This document shows positions 56,426 to 64,000 of a stretch of 64,000 nt of DNA, piece after piece. The notes beneath the pieces are model-generated. The model had not been told where the DNA came from, did no database searches, and saw nothing but the letters and a program-made list of their open reading frames with translations. The DNA is from Metaphire vulgaris (lineage: Eukaryota > Annelida > Clitellata > Crassiclitellata > Megascolecidae), in contig CM030863.1 in NCBI GenBank assembly GCA_018105865.1, positions 2,547,601 to 2,611,600 of the forward strand, read 5' to 3'. The position numbers and the translations under genes were made by a program. Position 1 is the first letter of the stretch; each line of letters starts with the position of its first letter.

Positions 56426-56539
56426 TCAATTAAGCTACTACTACTTCTATTAAGCGCACTTACTATTATCTATTATTGTGTGTTCGAATTTAAATCATGA
56501 ACAACAAAAAACGACACGCCAAACCTAACTAAACCATTC

Positions 56540-56635
56540 ATAGTAATCGGGACGATGGCAGATTGGTAACACGTTAGACAGCCACGCTGACGGAACGGGT
56601 TCAACCCCGCATGAACCCCTAAGATCGACTCAGCC
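56540..56635 (+). mobile_element. tRNA-derived SINE head
   Basis: A-box-like ggcagattggtaacac and B box gggttcaacccc are followed by aagatcgactcagcctt, the same body start as the SINE at 5,325. Confidence 0.55.
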
Positions 56636-56814
56636 TTCATTCCCTCTCTCCCTCTCTCCCTTCTCTTCCTCTCCCTCTCCAGTCCCCTTTATCTTCAAGC
56701 AGTTTCCCTCTTATTCCAGTCTCTTTGTAAAACTCAGATGAAAATCCGTTTGTTGGTAATGACATGATGAAATTTCTGCTGCCATTTTTAGACTCAAAGA
56801 CAAGAAGAAAAAGA

Positions 56815-57023
56815 AGGGTTGTTGGATTGGGATGGTTGGTTTGGGTCAGACTTTTCCATATTAATGGTGGGTTGGGTTGGGTCAGAAAATAAGACATGGT
56901 TTAAGAAACTGTAATGTATTACAGTGGGTTGGGTAGGATCAAGTAAACCTATTGTCGGTATGGGTTGGGTTGGAGATTTGATGGGTTTGGTTGGATTGGG
57001 TTCCAAAAAATGGACCCATGGAT
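56815..57023. mobile_element. MITE of the GGGTTGGG type upstream of 7B2
   Basis: Repeats of gggttgggttgg end with ccaaaaaatggacccatgg. It lies about 230 bases before the 7B2 start codon. Confidence 0.6.
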
Positions 57024-57254
57024 ATCTTCTGACTAAACTCGAAGCTGTACTTCGCTCGCATGAGGGTCGCCTCCTTTCCGTATTGAACGACCAATACTTG
57101 TTTGAATGATTTTATCTTCTGAACGCTATTCATTCGCAACCAATCAGAACGCTATAAACTGTACTTAACGATTTTAATGTCTATTATATTATAACTGTAC
57201 TTCATGTCTGATATACTGTAGCTCAGACTTTGTCTTATTAAGAAATCATCCAGC

Positions 57255-57730
57255 ATGACGACGCATTTGCTGACCCTCTCGGCGGTCCTCCTCGTGGTCG
57301 GCGCGTCCCTCGTCCACTCCACGTCCTACAGCCCACTCGACCTGACCAACGCCGACTACCAGGACGAGATGATGCAGTCTCTGTACAAGCGACTGTCGCA
57401 GCTGGATGACGGTTACTTCAAGGCCGCTGCTGCAGCGCGGGATTACGACGACGACGACGACGACCAGATGGACGAAGACAACACCGGATACGGTGTGGCC
57501 GGCGGTGACTACTCGTCGCTCCAGGGGGACGGTCAGCGGGTGGAAAAACCACGGACTCCGACAGAGATCCGGGATTCCGAATACTTGGCACACAGTGCAG
57601 GAACCGCCAACGGAAACTACATTTACGTCTCGGGTAAAACCTTGATTCTGAGAACCGGGTGTAGTATATAATAATGACTCCCATATAATAATGACTCCCA
57701 GTCAGTTATATAATAATAATAATAATAATA

Positions 57731-57775
<45 letters not shown>

Positions 57776-59072
57776 GGAGGAGTTATTATATTATTATGAT
57801 AGTAAGTAAAATCTCGTAAATTTATATAGCGCTTTGGGTAGTAAGTACAGTAGTAGCTGCTTATTCTTATGCGCTTAATCTCTCCTGAAAGAGCTATAGG
57901 CAAGGTGGGTTGTCGGCCGGGCAAAGGTCAGTGTATCCATGAGGTGGCGGGTTGGGCTGTTATAGCTATAAAGGAAATGACTTTTGGAATAGGAAGGTTT
58001 TAAGTTTAGACCTAAAGGTTTGGGGAGATAGTGAAGGAATTAAAAAAACTGAGGATGTGGAGCTTGTTGTTTGACCATGCTGTATACAACGGAGCGATGC
58101 TGGAATTGAGTTCCAAAGTTCTGGTGCGGCGTATGAGAAAGCGCGGTTGCAGACTTTGAGAGATGGTCCAGGAGGCTGAGGTGTTAAGAGTTTTCGAAAG
58201 TAAACCGGTTTTGACGAATGAAGTGAACTGTAAGTAATCGTTATTATCTTGTACTGTATACGTTCGGATATTTTAAGCCAGCGTAGTGACTTCAGTGACT
58301 TCAGTGTAGTGACTTCAGTATGGGTGAAATATGGCAGAACTTTGGTGATTTGGTTACTGCTCGAGCTAGAGCATTTTGAATAGATTGTAGTTTGTTGATG
58401 GAGGTTTTTGAGAGGTTATAATAGAAGGAACTGCAGTAGTCTAGTTTGGAATGAACTATTGAAGTGGCGATAGTGGAGGAAGTTTTGAAGTCGAGGCAAG
58501 GACGATGTACACCGTACAGTGTATAATAACGACTGGGGAGTTATTATTATATGGGAGTTAATATAGTATGCTACACCGGCGTAACCAATGTTCCGCCTAA
58601 CGGTGAATTGGGGGTGTTAAACAACCTCCGCACTAGAGGATGACATCCCTCCCGGTGGGATCGAAAATTCTGGGGCTTTAAATGACTAGATTTGAGTGCA
58701 ATTTTTAAAAATCGACGACCTGATAAAAAGGATCATGTTTGGAGTAATGGAAGGCGAAAACATTAGAGGAAGACCACGAAAAGAATGGATAGACAATATT
58801 AAAGAATGACGAAACATCAGAGCCGTAATTAGGGTTTTCGGTGACCGGGGCAAGATTTCTATTTTGCGCCCCTAAATTTCAGTTATGACCTTTTTTTAGT
58901 CGTCGTCGCAAGTTATCTTCACCCTATAAAACACTCCTTTTTCGAGGTGATGACCTTTTTAAATCGTCACATCAATTTTTTATTCGCATCAATCAAAAAT
59001 GCGCCCCCGACGGCTCGGCGCCCGGGGCGGATTGCCCCCCCGCCGCCCCCTAGTTACGGCTCTGCGAAACAT

Positions 59073-59119
<47 letters not shown>

Positions 59120-62100
59120 GCTTACAAATCCACATAAGACAGAGATGAATGGAGGAGGCGAATTCAACTTGTAATAGACTCCAACGGGTATTGCGCCCAT
59201 GGAAATGACTGAATTAATGAATTTGAGAAAGTCACAATCTCTTCACTGAAATTGACATAACCTTCGTGGTGCTGCAGAACTTCCTTTGACTTCCTATACT
59301 GACAACAAAACACCACAATACATGGGATTTAATGGCAATTATGCTACTTCTACTGGTGCGCCAGAAGCAGGTGGTTCTAATGGAAATAAATACAGTAGTC
59401 TAACTGTGCGAGTTACATTAGAATTAATCGTCTTTCTTGGCATTAATAACATTAGCACAGTCCTTGAGCTACAACTTAGACAAAATCTGCAGTCACCATG
59501 CTACCTTGGCGTTGTGCTGGTCGCTTGGTGCGCTAGCTTTCAAACAGAAAAATAGCGGTAATAACAGATGAAAACCCGCAAATTTGTTGGGTGGTTACAG
59601 CTGTTTGGACGCCACTATATATAGCCTAGCCTATTAATTATTGATAAGATGTTTTCTTGTGCCAAGCGCTAGGCGATTTGACCACCAAATTCATTACCAT
59701 CGAGAGATAACCAGCCGTTATTTGAAACTCAATTCCAATATCCCTCCGCTGTCTACATCAAAGCCAAATAACAAATTCTGATTCACAATTTTCTTTCACT
59801 TCTTGCAACAACTCATCAAGTTTTTCTTTCTAAACTCAAATCTTTCCTCTTCACAAAATCATTTCCTCCATAACTGCAACTGTCCCAACCACTCGCCCGT
59901 TTGATTAAATGACCCGACATGAACGACCCCACCTTTGGCTATATAGCTACTTCATTCTGAGATTAAGCGCATCGGTGCTTCCTTTGAAAGCGCTATAGAA
60001 ATTTACGAGATTTTACTTGCTTACTTACTCATTTTAGCCTGGTTTTACTGCGTTCTGTATAGGCGGCGCAGGAGAGGGAAAGCAACATCTCGCCCCAGAC
60101 GGTCTTTACAACAACATCGCCCAGGTGAAATCAGACGAATCGCTGCCTTTCTACTGTCACCCGCCGAACCCGTGCCCCAAAGGTTACACAAGTAAGTTGG
60201 CGGCGATATTTGGACGAAAAAGTAGCAGAACAAATGCCTTGATCGTGAAGATGAGCAATGTGCAATAGTAGTAATAGCTATAGCGCTAAGCTGTTATGCC
60301 ATTCAACGATAGATTTAGTGCTAAATATTAATTATAATTAATTATCTATGCAGCTATTATAAATATATTGATTTATATACACTGATTTATACATTGATTT
60401 ATATATTGATTTATAATGCATGATTTAAAAATTATTGTGTTAAATAATTATTTTATTGGAAATTTTAAATATGGTGCTAAATGTTGATGATATGACAAAT
60501 TACAATCATACATCGGACATTGACTCATACTATATTGTGGGACATTAGCGTCACCTTGAGGACATTTGGTATCTGGTCCTGCCTATATGGGTAGGGGCCA
60601 GCCGTGGAAATTGCGCAAAACAGAAGAGAATTTAAGAGAGGATGACTGCTAACAGGATCTGTATCCTTAGTTGTATTAAAGGCCATAAACTATGCAACAG
60701 AACTCAGTCCAACTCTAATGCCGCTCAAGATCTTCAGCGGCCAGACCTCGTTGGGGAAACTACCGACGCCCCCCCATGCTCCCTAATCGGAACCGGAAAT
60801 GTCGGTCTGTAAAAGCCTTGGTGCGGCCGTGTTTTTTCCTTAAATGAGCTTTCCTCAACAGATCATTAATCTCGGTTTTTTTTACAAATTAAGTATAATT
60901 ATCAAATGACAAAAGTGAGAATTAATCGTGATTTTTTAAAAGCACAAATTGCTTGGTCTGTATGGACACTTTAGTATTAGCCTAATTTCAATAAAAATTG
61001 AATGTTCGATATGATTTTGCCAAAGAAGCCGTACGTGATGCAGAAAAATGGTTCTTATATTTGGGATTAGCACATAAAATAACATGAAAACTTCGAAACA
61101 TGTGACACAAATGAACATTTAAAACATAGTGTAATAATTGTTGTTATAGCGGACTAGGTTATAACGTACCGCAATGTAGGGTCCCGGTTGCGCTATATTT
61201 GGGGCATTGGAGCAGCGTACACTAAAATAACAAAAGGTGAAAGGGTCCCGAAACAGTCCGATGACAAAAATAAACATTAATAAAACCCATACCTGTAACG
61301 CTGCTCCACAGTTAAACACCGCCCTTATAAGGCTGGACTAGGTTATAACCCGCGACCTTACTCCATCGTAAATGTTACCACTGTGCTAACTTCCCGCCCC
61401 CGGATCCCGTGTGATTCAGACCCGCAAGGTGTAATTTGATGGCATTGGATACAGCGGAGGGCCAGATTCCAAGGATGGTCCGCGTACCGCAAAAAATCGC
61501 AATGTATATTACATTCCATCACAAGAATAGCAATTTTCAATTAACATTCTTAACCGACTGGTTGTAAAAATTTTACACTGTTGCAGTCATACTCGGCCAA
61601 TAAGGCAGCTTGTCGAATACTAAACTGTATGTTTTTAAATCTGACATTGTTTTTGTCGATACAAATGCTCAATATTGGGTATCCAGTGTTTACCAACAAA
61701 AGAAGTGACCTCTGTTTAGTATTAATGTTCTTCCGCCCATCTGGTGAGTGCTACCAAACCATAATGTTTTTAAAACCAGAGTCACTGTCGTGTTTCTCAG
61801 GAACATCTAAAAGACGCCAATAAATTCGGCGTTCAAGTCACTATTTCAATGAGCTGGTGAATCTGGAACGCCATTTTGATCAGTGTCTTCAGGAATATTT
61901 TAGAGAACCTTGTTCTGGATTAATTATTAATATGTACTCCAATTAAAAGATAAATGTTTTAATCTTTGATTTCCATTGTGATTTTTAATATGTTTCTTAT
62001 TTTTAACGGTTCTTTTCGCGGTATCTGCAGGTGAAAATGGCTGTCAGGATTTCATCGTTGACACGGCAGAGGAACAGAAGGCGTGGATCTCCAAGATGCA

Positions 62101-63086
62101 GGACAAGGGTCTCTGCTCGTGCGACGAAGAGCACATGTTCAGCTGCCCCAAGGACCAGTCGGTCGTAAACAAGGTCTCAGACGATGACGTCGACAACGGC
62201 GACAACGACAGGCTCGATGACGTCATCAACAATATTCTCCAAGAAAAGGTTACCAAAGCGACACGGCTCGAATGACGTGTGCTCAAACGATTGTCTGATA
62301 ATTAACCCCTTAACTGGGGATCCCGGATATATCCGTCCATTTTACATTGAGTTACAGTTAAACACACGGTTAATGGGTTAATTCCCTGTTATTTGAATTC
62401 ATTCAGGGTTTAAGTTCACTCTTACTCTAGGGAAAAGTACTCTATTTAAAATTCTGAAACCATAATTTAATGATCAAGTTAGTCTCTGCTCGTTATAAAA
62501 ATGGAGTGAATACTATTTGTATAAAATTTATATATTATTAGCAGTAACCAGGGACGGTTAGCGTTGGGGATGCCTGGACATGTATTCCCCACCAGTCCAC
62601 CAAAACTGCGTCTTCAGTGGAAGATGATCGTCTAAATGGACAGCAATATAAAACTTCATTTATTATATTCAGGGGAAGATCCGAATGGGCGTCGTTGCTT
62701 CCATAATTTACCTTCACTGAAAACCTTTGACAAACAAAAAATCGTCGCTTGAAAAACGGTTTATTTTTATGGTGGGCCTTTCATTTTTATGGCCCTGATT
62801 ATATTTCATTTGTGTGTTATTACGGAAGGACATAAACAGCTCTGGAAATTCTTTATTTATTCACTTGGGTAATCCATTTCACCCTATATTCTCCTACTGC
62901 TACTGCTGGATAAACCGTAATCGAAAGTTGAATTGTTAGTTTAGTTTTCTTCAATATTTGGTTAAAGCAAACGTAGTATGCCTGTTTATAAGGTATTTAT
63001 ATAATTTTGTTCAGTCAGCCAATCCTTTCGCTGGAGGACAGAAGAGACAGTCGCTTGTGGCTAAGAAATCTCCGAGGGTCAAAAGA
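57255..63086 (+). CDS. SCG5: Neuroendocrine protein 7B2 / secretogranin V (3' end beyond window)
   Basis: Four exons agree in phase (1, 1, 0, 0): 57255-57633, 60063-60191, 62031-62248 and 63015-63086, giving 266 codons so far. Exon 1 has a signal peptide (MTTHLLTLSAVLLVVGASLV) and an aspartate run (DYDDDDDDQMDEDN). Exon 2 reads GGAGEGKQHLAPDGLYNNIA and ends with the family hallmark PPNPCP. Exon 3 has CQDFIVDTAEEQKAW and the invertebrate-type CSCDEEHMFSCP. Exon 4 has SANPFAGGQKRQSLVAKKSP followed by RVKR, matching the inhibitory C-terminal peptide centred on VAKKS. 7B2 binds proprotein convertase 2 in the secretory pathway, aids its activation and, through the C-terminal peptide, inhibits it. 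No polybasic furin site precedes SANPF in the exons seen. The end of the protein after RVKR lies in a later exon. Confidence 0.85.
57655..58579. mobile_element. TIR element in 7B2 intron 1
   Basis: Left ccgggtgtagtatataataa and right agtatgctacaccgg are inverted copies of the 15,273 family ends, separated by about 925 bases. The interior has an AAT array (57,715-57,775), a tatagcgctttggg-type dispersed repeat, and a block with ggaactgcagtagtctag that resembles the repeats at 38,450 and 51,885. Confidence 0.7.
58715..58812 (+). mobile_element. LINE C-terminal relic
   Basis: A short frame reads GENIRGRPRKEWIDNIKE, the typical extreme C-terminus of RTE/Jockey-like LINE proteins (compare GKRGRGRPGK near 29,000). 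Decayed. Confidence 0.5.
58818..59064. mobile_element. hAT-type MITE with perfect 8-bp TSD
   Basis: The ends are cagagccgtaattaggg and cctagttacggctctg, and both flanks are cgaaacat. The internal motif appears as atgacctttttttagtcgtc. It lies next to the LINE relic in 7B2 intron 1. Confidence 0.9.
59073..59116. repeat. (TA)n microsatellite
   Basis: Alternating A and T for about 44 bases in 7B2 intron 1. The rest of the intron to 60,062 shows no other gene. Confidence 0.9.
62302..62381. mobile_element. piggyBac-type MITE, 80 bp
   Basis: ttaaccccttaactgggg to ggttaatgggttaa, with TTAA at both edges and the core gatcccggatatatccg; sister of 30,073. It lies 54 bases after 7B2 exon 3. Confidence 0.75.
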
Positions 63087-63180
63087 GTATGTAAACGGAA
63101 TTCCAACTTTATATATTAATTTTACTTATTTTCAATTCATCATTAAAGAAAACAATTGATTGATCACTTAAATAATCTAC

Positions 63181-63181
63181 T

Positions 63182-63254
<73 letters not shown>

Positions 63255-63479
63255 GCTACTACTACTACCACTACTACTACTACTACCACCACTACCACTG
63301 TTTACACCACTGCCGCCGCCACCAGGCCCACTGCCACCGTTGCTGCCACTGCCACCGCTGCTACTACTACCGCCACCACCACTAACACCGCTGCTGCCAC
63401 CACCACCACCAATAGTACTGCTACTATGTTCTACTACTACCGCCACTGCTGCATTTGCATGTGCTGCTACTGCTACTAT

Positions 63480-63540
<61 letters not shown>

Positions 63541-63560
63541 GCTACTACTGTTGCTGCTGG
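63181..63560. repeat. (ACT)n microsatellite in 7B2 intron 4
   Basis: ACT arrays with a GCC/ACC-rich middle. Long Thr, Val and Ser frames are artefacts. From 63,590 to the end I see no exon that could complete 7B2. Confidence 0.95.
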
Positions 63561-64000
63561 TACAATCATCACCATAGATGTAAAAACATAAATTTTAAAA
63601 TAAAAACATGAAAAACATGTTTTTTATAAAAAAATAAAAAACATTAAAAAACATTGGCTTAAAAAACATTGGCCTCGTTTACAGACCTTTATTGACCATC
63701 CAACCATGCATTACATTCGACACATATTAATGAAGTAATTCAATTGAACGATCTACAACTCAGTCAGTCGTTACACAAATGAAATATGATTTTTAAAAGT
63801 ATCCAATACTACTGTATTGTGAGGTGTAGAACACTTGAACATCTAGAAGCCCTGATAGGCGTTATAGAACCTTTGACCCTCGGACCTCGAGAACATTCTC
63901 ACGAGCGCCTTAACGAAAGCTGAAACACCTTCGACCCACGAAGTGACCGGGTCAGGGATGGCTTCTATCAGATGACCGCACCAACATTCCGAACGATAAC

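Noticed and set aside
62218..62225. Perfect CRE palindrome tgacgtca
   Set aside because: It lies inside 7B2 exon 3 coding sequence (DDVI) and is probably coincidence.

Overview
The window is AT-rich, intron-bearing animal DNA crowded with microsatellites and short DNA transposons. The genes are an invertebrate-type 7B2/secretogranin V, CARD proteins and cysteine-knot peptides. Together with frequent aggcct- and tatagcgc-type repeats, these suggest a marine invertebrate, perhaps a deuterostome such as an echinoderm. That assignment is an impression, not a proof. Nearly all genes are split into short exons, so long open frames are a poor guide. The calls below come from joining exons whose phases and GT/AG sites agree.

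Layout. 0-9 kb: minus-strand secretory genes. These are a signal-peptide exon running off the left end, two lysine-rich terminal exons carrying a one-base frameshift, and a complete four-exon gene for a small type I membrane protein with two PAN/apple-like domains. 9-12.6 kb: LINE debris. 12.6-30 kb and 40.3-42.8 kb: a family of two-exon genes for small secreted knottin-like peptides. Four copies are intact on the plus strand (A 13.9-18.0, B 21.4-22.8, C 26.2-29.8, D 41.7-42.6 kb) and one is a broken inverted copy (E, 19.2-20.1 kb). Copy A carries eight cysteines, B-D carry six. A roughly 180-bp satellite array follows copy B.

32.9-39.3 kb holds an intact seven-exon minus-strand gene of 926 codons. 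It encodes CARD-CARD-X-Y-CARD-X-beta-propeller, where X is a repeated domain I do not recognise and there is no NTPase. 46.0-52.9 kb holds a close paralogue whose exons 3 and 5 are broken. Knottin C with CARD gene 1, and knottin D with CARD gene 2, form a tandem segmental duplication of 13-15 kb (25.0-40.0 and 40.35-53.5 kb). This co-duplicated pair of a putative death-fold sensor and a putative disulfide-rich secreted effector is the best candidate for an undescribed system; the functional link is inference.

53.5-64 kb: a microsatellite region, a GC-richer stretch that looks like a promoter with a non-coding first exon, and the plus-strand 7B2 gene (57.3 kb to beyond 63.1 kb), which runs off the right end.

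The transposons are informative. A hAT-type MITE family keeps a shared internal motif while each copy has its own matched terminal repeats, and many copies show 8-bp target duplications. The duplicated units supply empty sites for several insertions.
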